In this document: piece after piece, positions 1-6,266 of the stretch
How the letters are laid out: every line of letters begins with the position of its first letter
Position numbering within the stretch: position 1 is the stretch's first letter
Source of the DNA: CAIQJJ01 sp964606085
Lineage (GTDB): Bacteria > Chloroflexota > Anaerolineae > Anaerolineales > UBA4823
NCBI GenBank assembly: GCA_964606085.1
Contig: CAZSFD010000096.1
Span: forward strand, 1-18,760
DNA length: 18,760 bases
Direction: 5' to 3'
Notes under the pieces: model-generated
What the model was told of the DNA's origin: nothing
What the model saw: only the letters and a program-made list of their open reading frames with translations
Databases searched by the model: none
Made by a program: the position numbers and the translations under genes

Positions 1-877
1 GGCGGGTCTTGCCGCTGCCGGCTACGCCCAGCGCCACAGCCAGCGTACCCTGTCCTTGCCGGGCCCGGTCGAGCAGCGCCAGCAAGCGAGTGCGCTCGGC
101 GAAACGCCCCACAAAGCGCGGCGCAACCGGCTGCGCGCTCGCTTGTTGGCTCAAATCCCAGGCAGATTGCAGTTGATCGGCCAGCAGGCGGGTTTCGATG
201 CCTGGTTTGACGCCGAGTGTATCGGCCAGCGCAGTTTGCAGGCTGGCAAAGGCATGCAAGGCCTCGGCGAAACGCTCCAGCCCGGCCAGGCAGCGCATCA
301 CGCCGCGCCCGGCCTCCTCGCGCAGCGGGTCTGCACGCAGCAGTTGTTGATAGTACGCCAGGCTGGCATCCCATTGTTGCTCCGCCTCGTGAGTTTCCCC
401 CAGCTTCAACAGGCAGGCCAGGTATTGCTGGCGCAAATTTTCGCGGCGGGGCAATAACCAGTCGTCGTAAATGGCGGGCAGCAGATCGCCCTGGTAGAGC
501 TGGGTGGCCGCCTGCCAGGATTCCGGGTCTCCTCTCTGGATCAGGCGCTCGAAATCCCAGGCATCCACCCACACCCCATCCGGATTCGCCAGGGCGATGG
601 TTTCGGGGGCGATATTCAGCCAGCTTTTGCCGATGGTTTGCTGGAGGCGGTAAAGGGCCGCGGAGAGATTGCGCCGCTGGCGGGCAGGGGCGGCTTCCGG
701 CCAGAGTTGCTCGGCCAGAATTTCTCGGCGGTGGGTCACACCGGGATTGAGCAAGAGGTAGGCCAGCAGGTTTTGCGTTTTACCTTCGGGGAATGGCGCG
801 ATCTCCCCGCCAATATCCAGACGCAAATTCCCAAAAAAGTAAACTTTTATGAGACGAGGTTGAATCGCTGAGGCCAT
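1..877 (-). CDS. BTAD/SARP-type transcriptional regulator with AAA ATPase domain (partial, C-terminus off the left edge)
   Basis: This reading frame stays open from an ATG at 877 on the minus strand to the window edge (292 codons). Residues 1-100 fit a winged-helix OmpR/SARP-type DNA-binding domain (LRLDIGGE, LLLNPGVTHRREILAEQLWP). Residues 107-245 fit the bacterial transcriptional activator (BTAD) helical repeat domain (QLYQGDLLP, RADPLREEAGRGVMRCLAG). Then FVGRFAERTRLLALLDRA (255-272) and a Walker A motif GVAGSGKTR (284-292) begin an AAA/NACHT-type ATPase. Such proteins are large signal-transducing ATPase regulators in Chloroflexota and Actinobacteria; the missing part should carry the rest of the ATPase and often TPR repeats. 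The start has no Shine-Dalgarno sequence but sits 6 nt after a TATAAT on its own strand, which suggests leaderless transcription. The target genes cannot be told from the sequence. Confidence 0.9.
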   Translation of the reverse strand, partial: MASAIQPRLIKVYFFGNLRLDIGGEIAPFPEGKTQNLLAYLLLNPGVTHRREILAEQLWPEAAPARQRRNLSAALYRLQQTIGKSWLNIAPETIALANPDGVWVDAWDFERLIQRGDPESWQAATQLYQGDLLPAIYDDWLLPRRENLRQQYLACLLKLGETHEAEQQWDASLAYYQQLLRADPLREEAGRGVMRCLAGLERFAEALHAFASLQTALADTLGVKPGIETRLLADQLQSAWDLSQQASAQPVAPRFVGRFAERTRLLALLDRARQGQGTLAVALGVAGSGKTR

Positions 878-883
878 ATTGGA

Positions 884-891
884 ATTATAAT
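884..891. promoter_or_regulatory. Palindromic -10 element ATTATAAT between divergent reading frames
   Basis: ATTATAAT is its own reverse complement, so it supplies a perfect TATAAT on each strand. On the minus strand the hexamer ends 6 nt before the regulator ATG at 877. On the plus strand it ends 6 nt before the ATG at 898. This is the spacing expected when transcription starts on the A of the start codon. No convincing -35 hexamer was found. The minus-strand promoter is the better supported, because the plus-strand gene is a relic. Confidence 0.5.
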
Positions 892-897
892 GGGTGG

Positions 898-1242
898 ATG
901 TGGTGCGCGAAATCCAATTGCTTACCCCTATTGGCTGAAAAAGGCGTCAAGATGCACATCGCCCCCAACGCCAGCAAAGCCCTGGAACTCATGGAGCGTG
1001 TTCCCGGCTTACAGTTGATCTTGACCGATATTATGATGCCTGGCATGGATGGCTACGAATTGATCCGCGCCATCCGGGGGCAAGAACGCTACAAGAAGCT
1101 GCCGCTCATCGCCCTCACCGCCAAAGCGATGAAGGGCGACCGCGAGAAGTGCATCGAGGCCGGGGCCAACGAATACCTCTCCAAGCCGATTGACCCCGAC
1201 CGGCTGTTCTCGATGCTGCGCGTGTGGCTGAGCAAAGAATGA
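898..1242 (+). pseudogene. Decayed response-regulator receiver domain (C-terminal relic of a hybrid histidine kinase)
   Basis: The 114-residue frame matches the second half of a CheY-like receiver domain. The phosphoacceptor Asp44 lies in LILTDIMMPGMDGYE, the switch Thr74 in IALTAKAMKGDREKC, and the conserved Lys96 in EYLSKPID. This ending is typical of the receiver at the C-terminus of hybrid sensor kinases. Strand beta-1 and its acidic pair, needed to bind Mg2+, are missing. Just upstream, another frame reads V-D-V-V-R-E-I-Q-L-L-T-P, resembling the usual VDDDxRNxxxLTP stretch; a one-base shift near 930 would join it to LLAEKG. I therefore read this as a gene that lost its 5' part and suffered a frameshift. 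The ATG at 898 is probably not the ancestral start. Whether a short product is still made is open. Confidence 0.7.
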
Positions 1243-1554
1243 GCTATTGCGCTATCAAATGCACTTCCCCTTCGGGAACTGGGGCGAGTAATATGCTGGT
1301 GCGCGTGCCCAACGGGAAACTGTCCCGACAGACCAGGTTGCTCAGAACGTGTCGATTCAGGAAAACATCACCAGGTCTCTCGCCCCTACAGGGCCACCAC
1401 CACCATCTCCGCCGCGGTATACACATACACCCTTTTCGATAAGTTTTACCGTCTCCTGAGAGCGTCGGCCAAATGGCAGAGCTTTTCTATTCGTTTTGCC
1501 TCTTGCAGGGCATGATGGATTCGGGCAAAATTGAGTTCAGGATGTAATCAGAGA
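1243..1554. other. Intergenic stretch without a recognised gene
   Basis: About 310 bases lie between the receiver relic and the PhnD-like gene. Short open frames exist on both strands (for example plus 1224-1442 and minus 1244-1426), but none has a recognisable motif or a good start. The right end carries the probable -10 hexamer of the next gene. The rest may be eroded sequence of the same lost kinase gene. Confidence 0.5.
1543..1548 (+). promoter_or_regulatory. Probable -10 hexamer (TGTAAT) of the sensor operon, leaderless spacing
   Basis: TGTAAT differs from TATAAT at one position and ends exactly 6 nt before the ATG at 1555. No Shine-Dalgarno sequence precedes that ATG. The same arrangement recurs at 877 (minus), 3963 and 17525. 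Confidence 0.45.
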
Positions 1555-2490
1555 ATGGAAATAAAAATCTCGCCTGAACGCCTCATATTTTGTATCGTCT
1601 TTGCCTTGCTCCTAAACGCATGCGCGCCGGCCGGATCGCAGCCCGTCGCGGGCTACATAGACCTGTCAAACCGTCAACCGTTGCCAACATCTGAAGGCGC
1701 AGCGATCACCCCATTACGCGTGGCCGTCGCAGCGGTCATCTCTCCGCAAGGCACCGTAGAATCGTACGCGGCCCTGCTCAATTACCTGGGTGAGCAGTTG
1801 GGCCGTCCGGTGGAACTGATTCAGCGCCGCACCTACCTGGAAATCAACGATCTGGTGCAAAAAGGTGAGGTGGATATGGCCTTTGTTTGCACCAGCGCTT
1901 ATGTGGATGGACACGATCAATTTGGCATGGAACTGCTCGCCGCCCCTCAGGTAGCAGGCGAAACCGTGTATTACTCGCTGCTGATCGTCCCCGCAAATAG
2001 CCCAGCGCAAAGTATGGCCGACCTGCAGGGCAAGGTGTTCGCCTTTACCGACCCCATTTCACTCAGCGGGCGCATGTACCCCACCTACATTGTTCAGCAG
2101 TTAGGCCATACGCCCGAAGATTTCTTCGCCCGCACCTTCTTTACCTACAGCCACGACGAAGCCATTCAATCGGTTGCCAATCAGTTGGCCGATGGCGCGG
2201 CGGTGGACAGCCTGGTGTATCAATTTGCGGTGGCGCGTGACCCTTCGCTGGCCGAAAAGACACGCGTCATCCACCAATCGCCGGCCTTCGGCATCCCCCC
2301 GGTTGTGGTCAGCCCGCTTACCCGCCCGCAGTTCAAAGCTGACTTGCAAGCCATCCTGTTGCAAATGGACCAAGACCCTGCCGGGAAAACCGCCCTGCAA
2401 GCCGTTGGGGTGGAAAAATTTGTCCTCATCGAAGACAGCGCCTACAACGATGTGCGCAACCTGCTCAGCGATATCCCCCAAACCCGATGA
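1555..2490 (+). CDS. PhnD-like substrate-binding lipoprotein, probable sensory partner of the downstream kinase
   Basis: This 311-residue protein belongs to the phosphate/phosphite/phosphonate-binding (PhnD) family. It opens with a lipoprotein signal peptide: a basic start, a hydrophobic stretch near residues 10-20, and lipobox L-N-A-C with Cys23. The mature part begins near LRVAVAAVISPQGTVESY and contains family-like stretches EVDMAFVCTSAYV, YYSLLIVPANS and GKVFAFTDPISLSG. No ABC permease or ATPase gene is nearby, and the stop overlaps the kinase ATG by 4 bp (ATGA). A sensory role is therefore more likely than transport. Established parallels are the PhnD-like domain inside TtrS and the separate arsenite sensor AioX. 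The tetrathionate-reductase-like genes downstream suggest a sulfur oxyanion ligand, but arsenic or phosphorus oxyanions remain possible. A TTG at 1531 is an alternative start; I prefer 1555 because of the -10 placement and the cleaner signal peptide. Confidence 0.85.
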   Translation: MEIKISPERLIFCIVFALLLNACAPAGSQPVAGYIDLSNRQPLPTSEGAAITPLRVAVAAVISPQGTVESYAALLNYLGEQLGRPVELIQRRTYLEINDLVQKGEVDMAFVCTSAYVDGHDQFGMELLAAPQVAGETVYYSLLIVPANSPAQSMADLQGKVFAFTDPISLSGRMYPTYIVQQLGHTPEDFFARTFFTYSHDEAIQSVANQLADGAAVDSLVYQFAVARDPSLAEKTRVIHQSPAFGIPPVVVSPLTRPQFKADLQAILLQMDQDPAGKTALQAVGVEKFVLIEDSAYNDVRNLLSDIPQTR

Positions 2491-3920
2491 GCCTCAACCG
2501 CCCTAAATTCTTCGACCGTTTCTGGGCCATCGCCGGGGCCGTCAGCGTCCGAACCAAGATTTTGGGGATCGTACTGGGTCTGGTGGTGCTGCTGGGGGTG
2601 GGCATCACGATCCAGGTGCGGGCAGTCTTATCGGCCACTTTGACGGCCCAATTGCAAGAGCAAAGCGTCTCGGCGGCGCGCGATCTGGCGGCGAGAGCGA
2701 CCGATCTGCTGCTGCTCAACGATCTCTATGCGCTGCACCGCTTGCTGCAAGAAACCCAGCGCAATAACGCCAATGTGAGCTACGCCTTCATCCTGGATAC
2801 GAACGGTAACGTGGCAGCACACACTTTCGGCGACCAGTTCCCGCTTGATCTGCTGGCTCTCAACGCCGCCGCGCCGTCTGACCATCATCATACGGTCATC
2901 CTGGAGACCAACGAGGGCCTGGTGTGGGATACCGCCGTGCCGGTGCTGGACGGGCGGGCGGGAACGGCCCGCGTGGGACTTTCGGACGCCGGCGTGCGCC
3001 AGGCAGTGCAGGCCATCACCGGGCAACTGATTCTGACGACCATTCTGGTCTCATTGGTTGGGATGACAGCCGCCACCTTCCTGACCTGGATTCTGACCCG
3101 CCCGATTTTAAGCCTGGTCAGCGCCACCAAAGCTGTGGCCGCGGGGGATTTCTCGCCCCAGGTGCGCCGCTGGGCCGATGACGAGATCGGCGACCTCGCC
3201 GATGCGTTCAATCAAATGACCGGAGAACTGGCCCGCATGGATGACCTGCGCCGCGAGCGCGAGGCCCTGCGGCGGCAGTTGCTCGAACGGGTGATCACCA
3301 CCCAGGAGGAAGAGCGCAAACGCATCGCCCGCGAACTGCACGACAGCACCTCGCAAACCCTCACCTCGCTGATGGTGGGCCTGCGGGTGATGGAAAACAC
3401 CTGCCCCGATTGCCAGATTCAAGAACAGGCCCGTGAACTGCGCGACGTGGCTGCCCAAACGTTGGATGAAGTCCACGCTTTGGCGATGCAGCTTCGCCCG
3501 CGCCTGCTGGATGACCTGGGATTACCGGCAGCCTTGCAGCGCCTGGCAGAAGAATGGCAGGCACGTCACAAAATCCCCGCCGACCTGCTGATCCACATCG
3601 GCGAGGTGCGCTTGCCCGGCCCGGTGGAAACCGCCTTGTACCGCATCGTGCAAGAAGCGCTGACCAACGCGGCACGCCACGCCCAGGCCAGCGCCGTCAG
3701 TGTGTTGGTCGAGCGCCGCGGCGAGCAGATTATCGTCGTGGTGGAAGATGACGGCATCGGTTTTGACGCGACCGCAGCATCGGGCGACCAGCATTTGGGG
3801 TTGATGGGGATCACCGAACGGGCTGAATTGTTGGGCGGCAAACTAACAATTGAAAGCACCCCCGGTCGCGGAACCAGTGTATTTGTCGAAATTCCACTGG
3901 TTCGAGATAGTATCTTGTAA
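2487..3920 (+). CDS. Membrane sensor histidine kinase, HisKA_3 (NarL-partner) type, TtrS-like by context
   Basis: In this 477-residue kinase, a first membrane helix lies near residues 24-45, an extracytoplasmic domain at about 46-178 and a second helix near 181-203. A HAMP linker follows (TRPILSLVSATKAVAAGDF, then DDEIGDLADAFNQMTGEL). The dimerisation domain has EEERKRIARELHDSTSQ with phosphoacceptor His285. The ATP-binding domain shows the N box EALTNAARHA (Asn394), G1 VEDDGIGFD and G2 GLMGITERAELLGG. HisKA_3 kinases pair with LuxR-type regulators, and one lies at 4710. The gene is translationally coupled (ATGA overlap) to the lipoprotein, which probably delivers the ligand signal to the outer domain. 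A Cys-Pro-Asp-Cys motif (306-309) just after the phosphorylation helix is unusual and might sense redox state or bind metal. Signal and substrate are inferred from context only. Confidence 0.92.
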   Translation: MSLNRPKFFDRFWAIAGAVSVRTKILGIVLGLVVLLGVGITIQVRAVLSATLTAQLQEQSVSAARDLAARATDLLLLNDLYALHRLLQETQRNNANVSYAFILDTNGNVAAHTFGDQFPLDLLALNAAAPSDHHHTVILETNEGLVWDTAVPVLDGRAGTARVGLSDAGVRQAVQAITGQLILTTILVSLVGMTAATFLTWILTRPILSLVSATKAVAAGDFSPQVRRWADDEIGDLADAFNQMTGELARMDDLRREREALRRQLLERVITTQEEERKRIARELHDSTSQTLTSLMVGLRVMENTCPDCQIQEQARELRDVAAQTLDEVHALAMQLRPRLLDDLGLPAALQRLAEEWQARHKIPADLLIHIGEVRLPGPVETALYRIVQEALTNAARHAQASAVSVLVERRGEQIIVVVEDDGIGFDATAASGDQHLGLMGITERAELLGGKLTIESTPGRGTSVFVEIPLVRDSIL

Positions 3921-3955
3921 CTGCAAGTGAAAGAAACAGGCAATTTAAGTTACAA
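3915..3955. promoter_or_regulatory. Promoter region of the MNT/HEPN pair with a split inverted repeat
   Basis: TACAAT at 3951-3956 ends 6 nt before the ATG at 3963, the leaderless spacing seen elsewhere in the window. The 8-base arms TTGTAACT (3915-3922) and AGTTACAA (3948-3955) are exact reverse complements, and the right arm covers the -10 hexamer. A repressor binding here could block the promoter, as expected for an autoregulated toxin-antitoxin pair. The left arm overlaps the kinase stop codon. The regulatory role is inference. Confidence 0.35.
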
Positions 3956-3962
3956 TCATCTC

Positions 3963-4298
3963 ATGGAACACACCACTATCACCCCGCAACCACCCTGTTT
4001 GCCAGAAGTCATTGAGCGCATCGTTCGTCAGGCTGACCCGCTGCGTATCATTCTGTTCGGCTCGTGGGCGCGGGGCGATGCGCGCCCCGATAGCGACCTG
4101 GATTTGTTGGTTGTTTTGCCCTGGGTGGAGCATAAGCGCAAGGCAGCAATTCAAATTGGCAGGGCCTTGAATCATCTCCCGATCAGCAAAGATATTATTG
4201 TCACAACACCTGCTGAGATCGAGGAACGCGGCAAAATCGTTGGCGACATCTTGCGCCCAGCATTGGAGGAAGGGCAAGTGATTTATGAACGCACTTGA
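3963..4298 (+). CDS. MNT-type minimal nucleotidyltransferase, likely antitoxin of a HEPN/MNT pair
   Basis: This 111-residue protein of the pol-beta nucleotidyltransferase superfamily has the signature G-S-x10-D-x-D intact: Gly33-Ser34 in LFGSWARGDA, with metal-binding Asp45 and Asp47 in RPDSDLDLLV. A probable third acidic residue is Asp77 (SKDIIVTT). In established systems such as MntA/HepT, the MNT protein neutralises its HEPN partner by attaching nucleotides to it. The retained catalytic residues suggest an active enzyme. The frame extends upstream to 3927, but I place the start at 3963, where an ATG follows TACAAT by 6 nt. The HEPN gene begins inside its last 14 bases. The pair sits between a kinase and its presumed regulator, so it may be a late insertion or may share their transcript. 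Confidence 0.88.
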   Translation: MEHTTITPQPPCLPEVIERIVRQADPLRIILFGSWARGDARPDSDLDLLVVLPWVEHKRKAAIQIGRALNHLPISKDIIVTTPAEIEERGKIVGDILRPALEEGQVIYERT

Positions 4299-4683
4299 AG
4301 CCAACCGATGGATGCGACACGCTGAATCGGACCTCGGTGCTGCATTTACTTTGCTCGAAAAAGGCGACTATTTCCCGCGCCAAATATGTTTTTTAGCACA
4401 ACAGGCCGGGGAAAAAGCACTGAAGGCTATCCTGGTTTTTCTGGAGATTCCTTTCCCCTACACACATGATCTTGATCGGATACGCGAGTTAATCCCAGGT
4501 GATTGGCAGGTGAAAGAAAAATTTCCTTCCCTTTACGACCTGTCTGCCTGGGCTGTTGAATCGCGCTACCCTGGCAATGCGCCTGACGTTACAGAGGGTG
4601 AGGCGCGCCAGATTTTACAATTGGCTAAAGCGATCTTCGATGCCGTCCAGGCCGAGATCGCAGAAAAATTCCGTTTGGCCTGA
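4285..4683 (+). CDS. HEPN domain protein, partner of the MNT nucleotidyltransferase
   Basis: This 132-residue, mostly helical protein has the HEPN-family pattern of a first helix with R-H-A-E-S-D-L, then QICFLAQQAGEKALKAIL (around 33-50) and YTHDLDRIREL (59-69). A clear Shine-Dalgarno sequence (GGAGGAAGGG, 4266-4275) precedes the ATG, which overlaps the MNT gene by 14 nt, so translation is coupled. HEPN proteins paired with MNT are usually toxins or RNA-cleaving effectors. The clean R-x4-6-H ribonuclease motif of HepT-type toxins is not evident here; this protein looks like the QQAxEKALKA subgroup, whose activity is less well defined. The pair may be a toxin-antitoxin module or a nucleotide-transfer complex. 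Confidence 0.87.
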   Translation: MNALEANRWMRHAESDLGAAFTLLEKGDYFPRQICFLAQQAGEKALKAILVFLEIPFPYTHDLDRIRELIPGDWQVKEKFPSLYDLSAWAVESRYPGNAPDVTEGEARQILQLAKAIFDAVQAEIAEKFRLA

Positions 4684-4691
4684 GCCAAACG
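4672..4691 (+). other. Small perfect hairpin over the HEPN stop codon
   Basis: CGTTTGGC and GCCAAACG form an 8-bp stem around the loop CTGA, which holds the HEPN TGA. No T-run follows, so it is not a typical terminator. It lies 19 nt before the response-regulator ATG, which has no Shine-Dalgarno sequence. It could limit read-through or position ribosomes for the next gene. Confidence 0.35.
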
Positions 4692-4709
4692 CCCTGCGGC
4701 GATCCCCCC

Positions 4710-5360
4710 ATGTCCACCATCCTTCTGGCCGACGACCACACCGTCTTGCGCAGCGGCTTACGCCTGCTGCTCTCCGGGCAAGATGGCCTGGATGTGATCG
4801 CCGAGGCTGGCAGCGGGGCCGAAACCCTGGCCCTGGCCGAAAAGCTCCAGCCCGATCTGATCCTGCTCGATCTCTCCATGCCGACCCTGGGCGGGTTGGA
4901 TGCGCTGCCCCTGCTGCGTAAACTGGCCCCCGCCGCCCGCGTGTTGATCCTGACGATGCACGATGACCCGCAGTATCTACGCCAGGCGTTACAACAGGGG
5001 GCGGCTGGTTATGTATTGAAAAAGGCCGCCGACAGCGAACTGCTCTCCGCAATCCATGCCGTGCTGCGCGGCGAGGTCTACATCCACCCGGCCATGACCC
5101 GCCCCCTGCTGGAAGATTTGCTGCCCCCGGCAGGAACTTCAACCCAGGCAGATTTGTGGGAAACACTCAGCGAGCGCGAACAAAACGTGCTGCGCCAGGT
5201 GGCCCTCGGTTACACCAGCACCGAGATCGCGGAACAACTCAATCTGAGCGCCAAAACTGTGGAGACCTACCGCGCCCGTGGTATGGAAAAACTGGCGCTG
5301 CGCAGTCGGGCGGCGTTGGTGCGTTTTGCATTGGAGAAAGGCATTATTCGTTCAGAGTAG
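4710..5360 (+). CDS. NarL/FixJ-family response regulator, TtrR-like by context
   Basis: In this 216-residue regulator the receiver domain (1-120) keeps all key residues: acidic Asp8 and Asp9 (LLADDH), phosphoacceptor Asp54 (LILLDLSMP), Thr83 (ILTMHDD) and Lys105 (YVLKKA). The C-terminal LuxR-type helix-turn-helix (about 152-216) reads LSEREQNVLRQVALGYTSTE, with recognition-helix residues in SAKTVETYRARGMEKL. It is the expected partner of the HisKA_3 kinase at 2487, although the MNT/HEPN pair separates them. In the ttr locus of enterobacteria, a FixJ-type regulator (TtrR) activates ttrBCA in response to tetrathionate. The position directly before ttrBCA suggests the same here. No Shine-Dalgarno sequence or -10 hexamer is visible just upstream, so expression probably depends on transcription from before 4285. 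Confidence 0.92.
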   Translation: MSTILLADDHTVLRSGLRLLLSGQDGLDVIAEAGSGAETLALAEKLQPDLILLDLSMPTLGGLDALPLLRKLAPAARVLILTMHDDPQYLRQALQQGAAGYVLKKAADSELLSAIHAVLRGEVYIHPAMTRPLLEDLLPPAGTSTQADLWETLSEREQNVLRQVALGYTSTEIAEQLNLSAKTVETYRARGMEKLALRSRAALVRFALEKGIIRSE

Positions 5361-5388
5361 GGTTTTTCCTGACACGTTCGAGAAAACA

Positions 5389-5405
5389 AGCGGGTTTTTC
5401 CCGCT
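5389..5405. promoter_or_regulatory. Palindrome AGCGGG-TTTTT-CCCGCT, possible operator
   Basis: This perfect 6-bp inverted repeat with a 5-base spacer lies between the regulator stop and the terminator, about 100 bp before ttrB. Its size and symmetry suit a dimeric LuxR-type regulator, so it is a candidate site for control of ttrBCA. As a hairpin it lacks a following T-run. Function is inference. Confidence 0.3.
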
Positions 5406-5428
5406 ATCAAACCGCTTCGTTTTTTGCT

Positions 5429-5465
5429 AAAGTCAGGGAGAAATACTCCCTGACTTTTTATTTTC
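5429..5465 (+). terminator. Strong intrinsic terminator after the response-regulator gene
   Basis: AAAGTCAGGGAG (5429-5440) pairs perfectly with CTCCCTGACTTT (5446-5457) over a 5-base loop and is followed by a T-rich tail (TTATTTT). It ends the regulatory transcript only about 40 nt before the ttrB start. The structural operon therefore needs either its own promoter in this gap or upstream, or regulated read-through. Confidence 0.9.
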
Positions 5466-5504
5466 CAGGCGCACACCGTGCGCCCCAACAGGAGGCAAAA
5501 AACA

Positions 5505-6257
5505 ATGGCCGACGCGCTTGAAGTCAAAGATGTCCTCTTGCGCATGCAAGACGACCTTCAACGGGCGCTGCAAAAACCGCCCAAAGAGCGGCGCTGGGTG
5601 ATGGTGATTGATTTGCGTAAGTGCGTGGGCTGCCACGCCTGCACCATCGCCTGCGTTGCTGAAAACAAACTCCCGCCGGGGGTGGTTTACCGCCCCGTGC
5701 TGGAACAGGAACGCGGCAAATACCCCCATGTCACGCGGCTATTCGTGCCGCGCCCGTGTATGCAGTGCGAAAACGCCCCCTGCACGCCGGTTTGCCCGGT
5801 GAACGCCACCTACCACAACGATGAGGGCGTGGTGGTGGTAGATTACCACCAGTGCATCGGCTGCCGGGCGTGCATTGCCGCCTGCCCGTATGGGGCGCGT
5901 ACATCCGATTTCGGCCTGACCTATACCCAGGATACCCCGGTGGCCGAGGGCCTGATCGTGGGCCAGAAAACCGCCGACGACTACGAACGCGCCGCCAACT
6001 TTGAATACGGCAAGGCCTGGGAGCGCGGCCAACGGCGCACCTCGCCCATCGGGAACGCCCGCAAGTGCCATTTCTGCCTGCACCGCATCCACGAGGGCGA
6101 ACTGCCCGCCTGCGTCAGCACCTGCATCGGGCGCGCCACCCTCTATGGCGACGCCAACGACCCCGATAGCGTGGTCGCCCAGATGATCCACCTGCCCAAC
6201 GTCCTGCGGCTCAAGGAAGAGTTGGGCACCGAACCGCGCGTCTATTACGTGGTGTAG
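5505..6257 (+). CDS. ttrB: Tetrathionate reductase family subunit B, four-cluster ferredoxin-like protein
   Basis: The 250-residue electron-transfer subunit has exactly sixteen cluster cysteines in four groups: 40/43/46/50, 85/88/93/97, 117/120/123/127 and 188/191/203/207. This is the DmsB/NrfC/PsrB/TtrB pattern with four [4Fe-4S] clusters. It carries electrons from the membrane subunit TtrC to the catalytic TtrA. The ATG at 5505 follows GGAGG with good spacing; a GTG 27 nt upstream is less likely. Enterobacterial TtrB, as I recall it, has its own Tat-like leader, but this protein starts with a soluble charged stretch and no RR motif, so it probably crosses the membrane bound to TtrA. It is first in ttrBCA and ends 9 nt before ttrC. 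The subunit class is certain; the ttr name rests on TtrA and gene order. Confidence 0.88.
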   Translation: MADALEVKDVLLRMQDDLQRALQKPPKERRWVMVIDLRKCVGCHACTIACVAENKLPPGVVYRPVLEQERGKYPHVTRLFVPRPCMQCENAPCTPVCPVNATYHNDEGVVVVDYHQCIGCRACIAACPYGARTSDFGLTYTQDTPVAEGLIVGQKTADDYERAANFEYGKAWERGQRRTSPIGNARKCHFCLHRIHEGELPACVSTCIGRATLYGDANDPDSVVAQMIHLPNVLRLKEELGTEPRVYYVV

Positions 6258-6266
6258 GAGGCTGCA

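Noticed and set aside
56..871. Plus-strand frames over the left edge (133, 177 and 77 codons)
   Set aside because: They are shadows of the minus-strand BTAD regulator, whose DNA-binding, BTAD and Walker A motifs are clear.
1555..2490. Reading the PhnD-like protein as part of a phosphonate or phosphite ABC importer
   Set aside because: No permease or ATPase gene is adjacent, and the 4-bp overlap with a histidine kinase favours sensing.
4672..4691. 8-bp hairpin at the HEPN stop as an intrinsic terminator
   Set aside because: No T-run follows, and the response-regulator gene downstream seems to depend on read-through.
5389..5405. AGCGGG-TTTTT-CCCGCT as a terminator
   Set aside because: The T-run is in the loop and not after the stem; the true terminator follows at 5429-5465.
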